Positions 14,227-22,644 of a DNA stretch of 64,000 nucleotides are shown in pieces. Each line of letters starts with the position of its first letter. Positions within the stretch are counted from its first letter, which is position 1. This DNA comes from JAJAZB01 sp964244295. GTDB lineage: Bacteria > Bacteroidota > Bacteroidia > Cytophagales > Spirosomataceae. Made by a program: the position numbers and the translations under genes. The stretch is from the NCBI GenBank assembly GCA_964244295.1, contig CAXTIG010000020.1:1-64000 (forward strand), read 5' to 3'. The notes under the pieces are model-generated. The model did not search any database and had not been told where the DNA came from. It worked only from the letters and a program-made list of their open reading frames with translations.

Positions 14227-17200
14227 ATGCCCACCCCGTCCATCGACGTTTCCGCCTTCGACCCGCTCCGCAGCGTGTTTGAAGGCGAATTGTATTTCAA
14301 CGAAAGCCCCGAACACCAGGCCCAACTGCGCGTGTACGCCACCGACGCTTCGGTGTACCAGGAACGGCCCGTGGCCGTGGCCCTGCCCCGCTCGGTGGCC
14401 GATTTGAAGTGGCTCGTCAAATTCGCCCGCGAACACCGCACGACGCTGATTCCGAGGGCGGCGGGTACCTCGCTGGCCGGGCAGGTGGTGGGCAGCGGCA
14501 TCGTGGTGGATATCTCGAAATATTTTGGCAAAATTCTGGAAATCAACGCCGAAGAGCGCTGGGTACGCGTGCAGCCCGGCGTGATTCGCGACGATTTGAA
14601 TAAAGCGTTGAAACCCTTCGGGGTGATGTTCGGCCCGGAAACCAGTACCGCCAGCCGGGCCATGATTGGCGGCATGGTCGGCAACAATTCCTGCGGGTTG
14701 CACAGCATCGTGTGGGGCACCACCCGCGACCACCTCCGGGCGGCGAAAGTCTTGCTTTCCGACGGATCCGAGGCGGAATTCAAATCGCTGCAACCCTGGC
14801 GCTACGAAGCCAAACTCCTCGGCAAAGGCACCGAAAACGACCTCGAAACCAAGATTTATCGCCAACTCAGCGCCATGCTGGGAATGCCCGCCAACCAGGA
14901 ACGCATCCGGGCGGGTTTCCCGAAGCGGAGCATCCGCCGCCGCAACTCCGGCTACGCCCTCGACGCCTTGCTCGATACCCAGCCCTTCGCGCCCGAAGGC
15001 GGTGAGTTCAACCTCTGCCACCTCCTGGCCGGGTCGGAGGGAACACTGGCGATTGCCACCGAACTGACCCTGAACCTGTTGCCCCTGCCGCCCACCGAAG
15101 TGGGCCTGGTGTGCATCCACTGCCGGAGCGTGGACGAATCCCTGCGGGCTAACCTCATCGCGCTGCGCCACCAGCCCTGGGCCTCCGAACTGGTGGACCG
15201 GTACATCCTCGATTTTACGAAAGACAGCCCGGAGTTGCGGAAAAACCGCTTTTTCATTGAAGGCAACCCCGGCGCGATTTTGATGGTCGAATTTTTTGCC
15301 GATAACCCCGACACGCTTTTTCAAAAAACCGACGCGCTGATTGCCGACCTCAAGGCCGGGGGCGTGGGCTACGCGTACCCCGTCGTGACGGGCGAGCAGA
15401 CCTATCCCGTCTGGGACGTGCGCAAGGCAGGCTTAGGGCTGATTCGGAATTTACCCGGCAATGTCCAGCCCGTCAACCTCATCGAAGACTGCGCCGTGGA
15501 CCCCGCCGATTTGCCCGACTACATCGCCGATTTGGAAAAACTGCTGGCCCGGCACCGACTCCGGGCGAGTTTTTACGCCCACGCCGGGGCGGGCGAAATC
15601 CACGTCGAGCCGCTCATCAACCTGAAAACCGCCCAGGGCCAGACCAAATTCCGGGCGGTGCTGGCCGATACGGCGGCGTTGGTGAAGAAATACAACGGCG
15701 CCCTCAGCGGCGAGCACGGCGACGGACGCCTGCGGGGCGAGTTCATCCCGTTTATGATGGGCCAGGAGGTGTACGAGTTGTTCCGGCGCGTGAAGGCCCT
15801 CTTCGATCCCCAGGGCATTTTCAACGCGGGGAAAATCGTGGACACGCCACCGATGAACAAGTTTCTGCGCTTCGCCCCCAGCCCCGGCGATGCCGACCCG
15901 AAACCGCCCCAAATCGACACCGTGTTCGATTTTTCCCGCCAGGAAAACATCCTCCGCCTCACCGAAAAATGCTCCGGCTCCGGCGATTGCCGCAAGACGG
16001 AACTCACCGGCGGCACCATGTGTCCCAGCTACATGGCCACCCGCAACGAAAAAGACACCACGCGGGCTAGAGCGAATATTTTAAGGCAATTTCTCACCGA
16101 CACTCCCCCCCTCTTAGGGGGCGGTCCGACGGGTCGGGCTGGGGGGGGTAAAAGCGCCGCCGAGGGGGATAAAACCGGCGGATGGGAAATGGCCGGAACT
16201 CGTGCGAAAGAAGTCAAAGAAGTCCTCGACCTCTGCCTAAGCTGCAAAGGCTGCAAATCCGAATGCCCCAGCAGTGTCGACGTGGGCAAACTCAAGGCCG
16301 AATTTCTCCAGCACTACTACGACACCCACGGCGTGCCCTTCCGCACCCGGATGATTGGCAATTTCACCCGCGCCAGCGCGCTGGCCAGCCTCGCCCCCGG
16401 TCTCTACAACGGCCTGATGGCCAACGGACTGACGGGAGGCTTTGCCAAAAAACTCCTCGGCTTCGCCCCCCAGCGCAGCATCCCCAAACTGGCCGGGCAG
16501 ACACTAAGAGCTTGGAGCAAGGGGCGTGGGCGGTCCGTCGCTACGGCGGGGGGTAAAAAGCAAAACCCCACGCCTCACGCCGTAGCGACGGACCGCCCAC
16601 GCCCCCTGCTTTACCTCTTCGCCGACGAATTCACCAACTACACCGACGTGGAGGTGGGCAAAAAGGCGATTTTGTTGCTCGAAAAGCTGGGCTACGAAGT
16701 ATTGCTTCCCAAGCACGACGAATCCGGGCGGACGTACCTCTCAAAGGGACTGGTACGCGATGCGCAGCAACTGGCGATTCGGAACGTGAAAATATTCCGG
16801 GATTTACTGGCTAAAAACCCCGCGCCCATCGTCGGCATCGAACCCTCGGCCATCCTGACGCTGCGCGACGAATACCTCGACCTCGTGCCGCCCGAACTCC
16901 GCCCCGACGCCGAACGGGTGGCCGAAAACGCGTACCTCTTCGAGGAATTCATCGCCCAGGAAATGGACAAGGGGCGCATCCGGAAAGAGCAGTTTACGAC
17001 CGAAAAGCGGCTCATCAAACTCCACGGGCATTGCCACCAAAAGGCGCTTTCCTCGCTGACGCCGAGCAAAAAGGCACTGAGTTTTCCCGAAAATTACACC
17101 GTGCAACTCATCCCCAGCGGCTGCTGCGGCATGGCGGGCAGCTTCGGCTACGAAGCCGAACACTACGAGGTTTCGATGCAAATCGGCGAATTGGTGCTGT

Positions 17201-17337
17201 TTCCGACCGTCCGCCAGCAGCCCGCCGACGTGATCATTGCCGCGCCGGGCACGAGTTGCCGCCACCAGATTTTTGACGGCACCCAGCGGGAAGCCTTGCA
17301 CCCGGCGGAGATTTTGTTTGACGCGCTGGCGGTGTGA
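14227..17337 (+). CDS. FAD-linked oxidase fused to Fe-S/CCG domain protein (D-lactate/glycolate dehydrogenase-like)
   Basis: A 1036-residue fusion of a GlcD-type flavoprotein with a GlpC/LutA-type iron-sulfur protein. The PCMH FAD domain shows PRAAGTSLAG (76-85) and GGMVGNNSCG, and the FAD-oxidase C-terminal domain ends with SGEHGDGRLRGEF. Two 4Fe-4S motifs follow: Cys582/588/599 and CLSCKGCKSEC (670-680), then a CCG domain (GHCHQKA, CCGMAGSFGYE, Cys966-967). It likely oxidises a 2-hydroxy acid such as D-lactate and passes electrons to the quinone pool. Two in-frame insertions interrupt it, at about residues 626-655 (between the Fe-S motifs) and 764-795. Confidence 0.9.
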   Translation: MPTPSIDVSAFDPLRSVFEGELYFNESPEHQAQLRVYATDASVYQERPVAVALPRSVADLKWLVKFAREHRTTLIPRAAGTSLAGQVVGSGIVVDISKYFGKILEINAEERWVRVQPGVIRDDLNKALKPFGVMFGPETSTASRAMIGGMVGNNSCGLHSIVWGTTRDHLRAAKVLLSDGSEAEFKSLQPWRYEAKLLGKGTENDLETKIYRQLSAMLGMPANQERIRAGFPKRSIRRRNSGYALDALLDTQPFAPEGGEFNLCHLLAGSEGTLAIATELTLNLLPLPPTEVGLVCIHCRSVDESLRANLIALRHQPWASELVDRYILDFTKDSPELRKNRFFIEGNPGAILMVEFFADNPDTLFQKTDALIADLKAGGVGYAYPVVTGEQTYPVWDVRKAGLGLIRNLPGNVQPVNLIEDCAVDPADLPDYIADLEKLLARHRLRASFYAHAGAGEIHVEPLINLKTAQGQTKFRAVLADTAALVKKYNGALSGEHGDGRLRGEFIPFMMGQEVYELFRRVKALFDPQGIFNAGKIVDTPPMNKFLRFAPSPGDADPKPPQIDTVFDFSRQENILRLTEKCSGSGDCRKTELTGGTMCPSYMATRNEKDTTRARANILRQFLTDTPPLLGGGPTGRAGGGKSAAEGDKTGGWEMAGTRAKEVKEVLDLCLSCKGCKSECPSSVDVGKLKAEFLQHYYDTHGVPFRTRMIGNFTRASALASLAPGLYNGLMANGLTGGFAKKLLGFAPQRSIPKLAGQTLRAWSKGRGRSVATAGGKKQNPTPHAVATDRPRPLLYLFADEFTNYTDVEVGKKAILLLEKLGYEVLLPKHDESGRTYLSKGLVRDAQQLAIRNVKIFRDLLAKNPAPIVGIEPSAILTLRDEYLDLVPPELRPDAERVAENAYLFEEFIAQEMDKGRIRKEQFTTEKRLIKLHGHCHQKALSSLTPSKKALSFPENYTVQLIPSGCCGMAGSFGYEAEHYEVSMQIGELVLFPTVRQQPADVIIAAPGTSCRHQIFDGTQREALHPAEILFDALAV
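16102..16190. repeat. in-frame G/C-rich insertion in the FAD/Fe-S gene
   Basis: A run CCCCCCCTCTTAGGGGGCGG followed by GGTCGGGCTGGGGGGGG, encoding the low-complexity PPLLGGGPTGRAGGG, sits between the two Fe-S motifs. C/G-run repeats of this type (CCCCCTTNNGGGGG) also form palindromes at 40460-40571 and 45608-45712. The stem CCCCCCTCTTAGGGGGC is short, so the case is weaker than the insertion at 16516-16610. Confidence 0.6.
16516..16610. repeat. palindromic element inserted in frame in the FAD/Fe-S gene
   Basis: Core arms 16521-16548 and 16578-16605 are perfectly complementary over 28 bp; extension to 16516 and 16610 adds five bases with one mismatch. The arm contains GGCGGTCCGTCGCTACGGCG, related to the CCGCAGCGGCGGACCG core. 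It is read through in frame and encodes an Arg/Lys/Pro-rich stretch just before the conserved LLYLFADEFTNYTD. Confidence 0.9.
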
Positions 17338-17338
17338 A

Positions 17339-17373
17339 GTTTCCCGGAAGTTTCAGCGGGTAAACCGGGAAAC
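17339..17373. terminator. hairpin after the FAD/Fe-S gene
   Basis: A 9-bp perfect stem (17339-17347 GTTTCCCGG with 17365-17373) starts 2 bp after the stop codon. There is no long T-run, so termination is uncertain. Confidence 0.45.
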
Positions 17374-17433
17374 GCTGGGGATTGATTTGGAGGGGTTGGT
17401 GGGAAAAATGGGGGAAGAATCGGCCTTCAGGAA

Positions 17434-18246
17434 ATGAGAAAATTTAACAAATCTGTCTGGAAAAAACTGGCCCTGTTTCTGGTCATTCTGGCTGGAGCGG
17501 GCGGTGCGGTGAGTTACGGCATCGTTTGGTACCAGGCCAATCAAGGCCCGAAGGGCGTACCACTGCCCGCCGATTTTGACTACCATTTTAAAAACGCCTA
17601 CGTTGAAACGAGGTACCCGACCCCCGACGGGGCCAGCCTCCACACGCTGCTGGCCTCAAAATCCGGCTCCAAAGGTGCCGTGTTTTTCTTTCACGGCGGG
17701 GGCGGCAACCTGCAACACGCGGATTTCATCGCCAACCAGTGGCAACCTTTCGGCTACGACGTGTTGCTCTGGGACTACCGGCAATTTGGCAAAAGCACCG
17801 GTCCGGTCAGTCAGCAGGCGTTTTACGACGATGCGGCGCTGATTTATCGGGCCTTACAAGCGAAGTACGGCGAACGAAACATCATCCTCTGCGGGCACTC
17901 ATTGGGTTGCGCTGTGGCAGCGGCTGTTGCCTCAAAAAACCACCCGGCAGCCCTAATTTTGGTCGAACCGTTTTACAACTTCATCACCAAAACGGGTACC
18001 GGTTCGTTGCCCTGGTACTGGCCTGCCCGGACGGCGTACACCTTTCACACCGATGAATTCGTCGCAAAAACCACCAGTCCAATTCTGATTCTCAGCGGCA
18101 CAAAAAGTGAGCTTCACGGAGTTGGGGAAAAATTGGTGGGATTGAATCCCGCGCATACCACCTTCATTTCGGTGCCAGGGGCGGGCCACGATGACATTTT
18201 CAAATTCCCTGAGTATCGGTCGGGATTGCAAGGATTTTTGAAATAA
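17434..18246 (+). CDS. membrane-anchored alpha/beta hydrolase
   Basis: A 270-residue protein with an N-terminal transmembrane anchor (about 12-32), predicted to face the periplasm. Hydrolase landmarks are VFFFHGGGGN (oxyanion-hole strand), LLWDYRQFGKS, the nucleophile elbow GHSLG (Ser156) and the C-terminal His in GAGHDD (about 247). The usual acid after the sixth strand (G-T-x-D) is replaced: the motif reads SGTKSELHG, so either the Glu serves or activity is altered. The architecture matches the BEM46/YqkD-like serine hydrolases of unknown substrate. It is 96 bp downstream of the FAD/Fe-S gene on the same strand. Confidence 0.8.
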   Translation: MRKFNKSVWKKLALFLVILAGAGGAVSYGIVWYQANQGPKGVPLPADFDYHFKNAYVETRYPTPDGASLHTLLASKSGSKGAVFFFHGGGGNLQHADFIANQWQPFGYDVLLWDYRQFGKSTGPVSQQAFYDDAALIYRALQAKYGERNIILCGHSLGCAVAAAVASKNHPAALILVEPFYNFITKTGTGSLPWYWPARTAYTFHTDEFVAKTTSPILILSGTKSELHGVGEKLVGLNPAHTTFISVPGAGHDDIFKFPEYRSGLQGFLK

Positions 18247-18533
18247 TCAATTTTGCCGCGTGTCAAGCAGGTTTAGAATGACGACGAGCTCATCCAGAAC
18301 GGCGTAGTGCATCACGGTATGCGGCGGAATCAATGCCTGGCGCATGGAACTGAATTTTTCGTTCTGTTTTCCGGAATACGGCATCGATTCGAGCCGTTCA
18401 GTGAGTCGCAGCACGGCATCCGTAAACCGCTGGCCACCTCATCCGGCCAGGCATCGAGTAGGTGTTCCGTCAGACGACGGTAATCTTCCCGCGCATCAGG
18501 CGACCAGATTACGCGCTTTTTCGCTTCAGCCAT
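18247..18533 (-). pseudogene. ParE/RelE-family toxin, frameshifted
   Basis: The first 34 codons (VIWSPDAREDYRRLTEHLLDAW) are a typical ParE/RelE-fold toxin N-terminus. The frame then breaks near 18430. In the frame one base over, translation continues with RFTDAVLRLTERLESMPYSG, GKQNEKFSSMRQALIPPHT and VMHYAVLDELVVILNLLDTR and ends at 18247-18249, the expected C-terminus of this toxin family. A single-base deletion in the GGCCAGCGGTTT stretch explains it. In the original frame the product stops after 67 residues with an unrelated tail. The toxin is therefore probably inactive, or this is a sequencing error. Confidence 0.8.
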
Positions 18534-18757
18534 TCTTTTGCCTCGGCTTGTATTTGTTCGTTACTGTAAAAAACGCCTGTTCCATTCCGAATATCATTCA
18601 GAACGCGCTCGTACCGCTCAACTACCTCCGGGGGCAGGGGTTCGGGAAAAACTTGCACCTGGTTGTAAAACAACTCGAAAAAGGAACGAAGTTGTTCCTC
18701 GTCGTCGATGCGGTCAATCAGGTCGTGAAACTCCTTTTTTAATTCGGTCGTGGACAT
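18509..18757 (-). CDS. antitoxin of the ParE/RelE-type pair
   Basis: An 82-residue acidic protein, upstream of and overlapping the toxin gene by 25 bp, the standard antitoxin-first arrangement. The N-terminus (ELKKEFHDLIDRIDDEEQLRSFF) is helical, and the C-terminus (YSNEQIQAEAKEWLKRK) matches the toxin-wrapping tail common in Bacteroidota antitoxins of this type. It is intact although the toxin is frameshifted. It should bind the toxin and its own promoter. Confidence 0.78.
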   Translation of the reverse strand: MSTTELKKEFHDLIDRIDDEEQLRSFFELFYNQVQVFPEPLPPEVVERYERVLNDIRNGTGVFYSNEQIQAEAKEWLKRKSA

Positions 18758-18831
18758 GGTTCGGCTGATTTACAGGTCTGAACTCTCCGCAAACTGACGC
18801 TGCTCAAAGGTACCACACCGCCCCTAATTTT

Positions 18832-19740
18832 TCACCCCACCTTCTCAAACACCAGCCGGTAGTGGTCCATCGTCTCGTTCTGGAAACAGACCCGGTTGGG
18901 GCTGACGCGGAACACGGCGATGAGGTCGCGGAAGGATTTGTTGGTCAGAAAACGGGGGATGAGTGACGCGTACAGCGCGTATTTTTCGAGGTTGAAAGCC
19001 CGGAACCGCTTCCGCCACTGCCCGATGGTTTCGATGTAATCGAGCCGACCGCTGCTTTGCGAAATCAACTTGAAATGCGGCGCGGCATTGCGAATCACCT
19101 GCTCGGACCCGTAGGGCAACCAGGAGCCGGGAAACTGCGCAATCATCAGCGCCAGGGAGTAGGAGGGGGAATCTTTGGGGGCGTCGAGGCTGATTTCTTC
19201 CAGCGGAATCATGTTTTTGCTGAACACCATCGTCTGCATATAAAACCGCCCGCCGACGGGCAACAACGCGGCCAGGTTGTTGAAAAATTTGGCGTACACC
19301 TCGTCCTGCTTCCCGGCTTTGTATTCTTCCACCGAACAAAAATGCTCCAGGCCACCGATGCAGGTGACGGCGTCGAAGGTGGTGCCGTAGGTGTCGGGGG
19401 TGATGGTGCGGCAGTCGCACACTTCCACGTTGAGGCCGTTCTCCCGGCACGCCGCTGCCTGTCCGCTCGACAGCGTCACGCCCCGGGCCTCGGCCCCCCG
19501 GCCTTTGAGGTAAGTCAGAAAAGGCCCCCAACCGCAGGCCATGTCGAGCACGCGGGTGCCCTTGCCCACGTTGAGGCTGTCGGCGATGAACTGGTGTTTG
19601 CGGCGCTGGGCTTCTTCGAGGCTGAGGCTGAAATTGCCATCGTACTTGGCCCCGCTGTAATCGCCGGTTTGGCCGACGCTGAGGCGAAAAATCTTGTCGA
19701 TGGTGGTGTAGGTGAAGTCAAGGTCTTGCTGGCTTGCCAT
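18832..19740 (-). CDS. SAM-dependent methyltransferase, cyclopropane-fatty-acid-synthase-like
   Basis: A 302-residue class I methyltransferase from the ATG at 19740; an upstream in-frame start at 19839 adds a 33-residue tail of low plausibility. Motif I is VLDMACGWG (64-72), followed by the CFA-synthase-like RGVTLSSGQ, an acidic motif DAVTCIGGLEHF and MQTMVFSKNM. The family transfers the methyl group of SAM, in CFA synthases onto lipid double bonds, in others onto small molecules. Substrate and role here are unknown. It is divergent from the CNNM gene. Confidence 0.8.
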   Translation of the reverse strand: MASQQDLDFTYTTIDKIFRLSVGQTGDYSGAKYDGNFSLSLEEAQRRKHQFIADSLNVGKGTRVLDMACGWGPFLTYLKGRGAEARGVTLSSGQAAACRENGLNVEVCDCRTITPDTYGTTFDAVTCIGGLEHFCSVEEYKAGKQDEVYAKFFNNLAALLPVGGRFYMQTMVFSKNMIPLEEISLDAPKDSPSYSLALMIAQFPGSWLPYGSEQVIRNAAPHFKLISQSSGRLDYIETIGQWRKRFRAFNLEKYALYASLIPRFLTNKSFRDLIAVFRVSPNRVCFQNETMDHYRLVFEKVG

Positions 19741-19922
19741 GAGGGAAGGTAGTGGTGGGGTAAGAGGGAAGCGAAAGTAAGCAGGGAATCGGATAAAAAT
19801 CAAAGGTAGGGGAAGTCGGGCTAAACGCCCGCCTTCCACGCCATCGCAGCGGGAAAGGCACGGCTTTTTACTTTGAAAACCGACCCCCTCGCCTCAACTT
19901 GCAGCGACGTTTTGACCCCACA

Positions 19923-21197
19923 ATGACTGAAATCTTGATTTTGCTGGCGCTGATGATACTCAACGGGGTGTTTTCGATGGCGGAAATCGCGCTGGTTTCG
20001 GCCCGGAAATCCCGTCTGCGCTTCGACGCCGAGCGCGGCGACCGCCGGGCCAAAGCGGCCCTCAAGCTATCCGAACACCCCGATACCTTTCTCTCGACCG
20101 TGCAGGTGGGCATCACGCTCATCGGCATTTTGACGGGTATTTTTTCCGGCGATGCCCTCACGCTGCCCATCCGTACCTGGCTGGAGCAATTTGAGTGGAT
20201 TCGTCCCTACGCCCAGCCGGTTGCGGTGGGAATTTTGTTGCTGGCCATCACGTACTTTTCGCTCGTCATCGGCGAACTGGTGCCCAAGCGCATCGGCCTC
20301 ACCCGCCCGGAGTCCATCGCCAAATTTATGGCGGCTCCGATGCGGGTACTTTCTCAGGTGGCGCATCCGTTCATCTGGCTACTTTCCAACTCCACGAGTT
20401 TAATTGTGAAAGGGTTAGGCATCCGAAAAGGCGATGACAGCGCCGTGACCGAGGACGAAATCCGGGCCATTGTCAACGAAGGTCTTGAACACGGCACCAT
20501 CGACGAAGTGGAGCAGGAAATCGTGGAGAACGTCTTCAACGTCAGCGACCGCAGCATCACCTCGCTCATGACCCCGCGCAGCGATTTGGTCTGGCTCGAC
20601 GCCAACGCCGGTTCCGATGCCTACCAGGCCGTGGTGCGCACCAACCGGCACTCAATTTACCCGGTTTGCGAAGGCAGTATCGACCGGATGGTGGGCGTGG
20701 TGAGCATCAAGGATTTGTACGTGAGTGGCGACGCCGCCACCCCCAGCGACCTGATGCAAAAGCCGCTGTACGTGCCCGAAAACAACTCGGCCTACCAGGT
20801 ATTGGAAAAATTCCGTACGGCCAAAGTTCACCACGGGTTCATCGTCGATGAGTATGGCTCGCTGCTGGGCATGGTGACGGTCAACGACATTTTCGAGGCC
20901 ATCGTGGGCTTCGTGCCCGACGCCGAAGAGGCGGATTACGACTTCGTGCGGCGCGAAGACGGCAGCTACTTGGTAGAGGCTCAAATGCCCTTCATCGATT
21001 TTCTGGAACGAATGCACCGCGATCCGCGCGAGTTTATCGACGAAGATTTCAGCACGCTGGCGGGTTTCATTCTCCACCAGTTGGAGCGCCTGCCCGTTCC
21101 CGGCGACCACTTCACCTGGCGCAGCCTGCGCTTCGAGGTGGTGGACATGGACAACCGGCGCATCGACAAGGTGCTGGTGGGTGAAGTAGGGGATTAA
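19923..21197 (+). CDS. CNNM/CorC-type membrane protein (DUF21, CBS, CorC_HlyC)
   Basis: A 424-residue protein from the ATG at 19923. The CNNM (DUF21) transmembrane domain covers about residues 1-190 (LILLALMILNGVFSMAEIAL; TVQVGITLIGILTGIFSGDAL; GELVPKRIGL). Two CBS domains follow (about 200-330, including VNDIFEAIVG) and a CorC_HlyC domain ends the protein (about 345-424). These proteins bind ATP through the CBS pair and act in magnesium export or homeostasis; older annotations call them hemolysins. It is a monocistronic gene with a short spacer to the convergent beta-helix gene. Confidence 0.93.
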   Translation: MTEILILLALMILNGVFSMAEIALVSARKSRLRFDAERGDRRAKAALKLSEHPDTFLSTVQVGITLIGILTGIFSGDALTLPIRTWLEQFEWIRPYAQPVAVGILLLAITYFSLVIGELVPKRIGLTRPESIAKFMAAPMRVLSQVAHPFIWLLSNSTSLIVKGLGIRKGDDSAVTEDEIRAIVNEGLEHGTIDEVEQEIVENVFNVSDRSITSLMTPRSDLVWLDANAGSDAYQAVVRTNRHSIYPVCEGSIDRMVGVVSIKDLYVSGDAATPSDLMQKPLYVPENNSAYQVLEKFRTAKVHHGFIVDEYGSLLGMVTVNDIFEAIVGFVPDAEEADYDFVRREDGSYLVEAQMPFIDFLERMHRDPREFIDEDFSTLAGFILHQLERLPVPGDHFTWRSLRFEVVDMDNRRIDKVLVGEVGD

Positions 21198-21245
21198 GTA
21201 CCAGGGCAGCGGGAATTGGCCGGGCTGCCGTTGCGGTAAGGCAGA

Positions 21246-22622
21246 TCAGTACACCTCGTAGGCCCCACAATCCACCGCGCTGCCTTTGGGTCGGGCCACG
21301 CCGTTGATGTCGGTTGGGGAAAAAAGACTTTTCGTACCGGCATCGATGGCCGGGCTGCCTCGATGGATGGAGAAATTGGCGGTGGCAGGATTCGTCGATA
21401 CCGTCACAAACTGCGGGTCGAGCACCTTGTCATTCGGCCCGTTTACGGCGGTTGTTCCCCCGAAGTACACGTTGTAATCGTAGGTGACGTTGGTGTTTTT
21501 AGTGTTGGAATTGCACTTGCCGCCGGGTTTTGAATACACGATGTTGTTCAGAATTTTAACATCGTCGCAGGTATTCGCATACAGGTCAGCGTAGTTGACC
21601 ATGATTTGCGCGTTGTGGTACACGGTGTTGTTGATCAGGTCGACGTGCGCCGCATCGAAGGCGTGAATCCCCGAACCCCCGTTGTTGAAACTGACGTTAT
21701 TTTCAACTAAAGTTCGTCCTTTGTAAGGTTTGTCCGTAACGGTCGAACTGTAAGGCCGTTTGTTGACGTCGATAATGATCCCATTGCCATCACTCAGTCG
21801 TTTTTCACTAATCCAGGGGATGGTGGTTTTGTTCGCGTAACAAACGTTGTTTCGGACGACGTTTTTATACCCTGAATTGGCATCGCTGTCGAAGGGCGTC
21901 AGAATGCTGATGCCACTGCCGCCGTACATCATGTACCAGGCGTTGTTGTAAACGGTGTTTCCCTCAAACGTGACGTAATCGGTTTGAATGGCATTCAGTC
22001 CGCCACCGGGGAAGTCGTGTACCTTGCAGTTTCGGATCACCACGTGGTGGGGAAATTTGGATTCGGCGGCCGGGCCACCAATCGTAATTCCGTTCATGTT
22101 GTAGGTAGCGTACAAACTGTTGTTGGTGCCTCCGGCCAGTTTGTCGTTGTACGAAGCCAGCGCATCGGCGTAGGTGAGGGTTTGGTTATTGCCCTGGAAT
22201 TCGATTCCCTCCACGACAAGATACGAACCGTTGATGCTCACGGCGTTCCAGATACTTCCCGAAAAAAGGAACTTCGGCGTATGCCCTGGGTAGGCTTTGT
22301 AGGTGATGTACTTGCCGGGCGTTCCCGATTTCAGGAGTTTGATGGTGATGGCGGGTACGTACGAGCCATTCATGACAAAAACCGTATCGCCCGGAGCCGC
22401 CAGATTCTGCGCGGCCTCGATGGTTTTCAGCGGGGCGGAAGCCGACAGGCCATTGCTGGCATTCGACCCCAGCGACTCGGAGACGTAGTACCCTTTGACC
22501 GACCCCGGTCCGATTAGTTTGGCCGGTACAATCACATCCTCGACTTTTTGCTGATCACAGCCCAAAGCCGTGGTACTCAGCAGGAATAAGCCTGCTCGGA
22601 TGACGTTATTTAGGATTTTCAT
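21246..22622 (-). CDS. parallel beta-helix lipoprotein, last gene of locus 1
   Basis: A 458-residue lipoprotein (lipobox ALGC, Cys22). After GYYVSESLGSNASNGLSASAPLKT (DUF1565 start) come repeated short strands (FQGNNQTL, VVIRNCKVHDFPG, VTFEGNTVYNNAW, NVVRNNVCYANKT, VENNVSFNNGGSGIHAFDA, LINNTVYHNA, ILNNIVYSKPG), a classic right-handed parallel beta-helix as in polysaccharide lyases and choice-of-anchor Q proteins. The end GSPAIDAGTKS, DCGAYEVY is typical of that group. It starts 22 bp after the SusD gene and is probably co-transcribed, so it may bind or cleave the polysaccharide imported by the locus. No catalytic residues can be named. Confidence 0.85.
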   Translation of the reverse strand: MKILNNVIRAGLFLLSTTALGCDQQKVEDVIVPAKLIGPGSVKGYYVSESLGSNASNGLSASAPLKTIEAAQNLAAPGDTVFVMNGSYVPAITIKLLKSGTPGKYITYKAYPGHTPKFLFSGSIWNAVSINGSYLVVEGIEFQGNNQTLTYADALASYNDKLAGGTNNSLYATYNMNGITIGGPAAESKFPHHVVIRNCKVHDFPGGGLNAIQTDYVTFEGNTVYNNAWYMMYGGSGISILTPFDSDANSGYKNVVRNNVCYANKTTIPWISEKRLSDGNGIIIDVNKRPYSSTVTDKPYKGRTLVENNVSFNNGGSGIHAFDAAHVDLINNTVYHNAQIMVNYADLYANTCDDVKILNNIVYSKPGGKCNSNTKNTNVTYDYNVYFGGTTAVNGPNDKVLDPQFVTVSTNPATANFSIHRGSPAIDAGTKSLFSPTDINGVARPKGSAVDCGAYEVY

Positions 22623-22644
22623 GAATGATTCAGGGAAGTTGAAA

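Noticed and set aside
14173..15324. Minus-strand ORF of 383 codons opposite the FAD domain
   Set aside because: Antisense shadow in GC-rich DNA; the plus strand has intact FAD motifs.
18344..18742. Plus-strand ORF of 132 codons over the toxin-antitoxin genes
   Set aside because: Antisense to the toxin and antitoxin, both recognisable on the minus strand.
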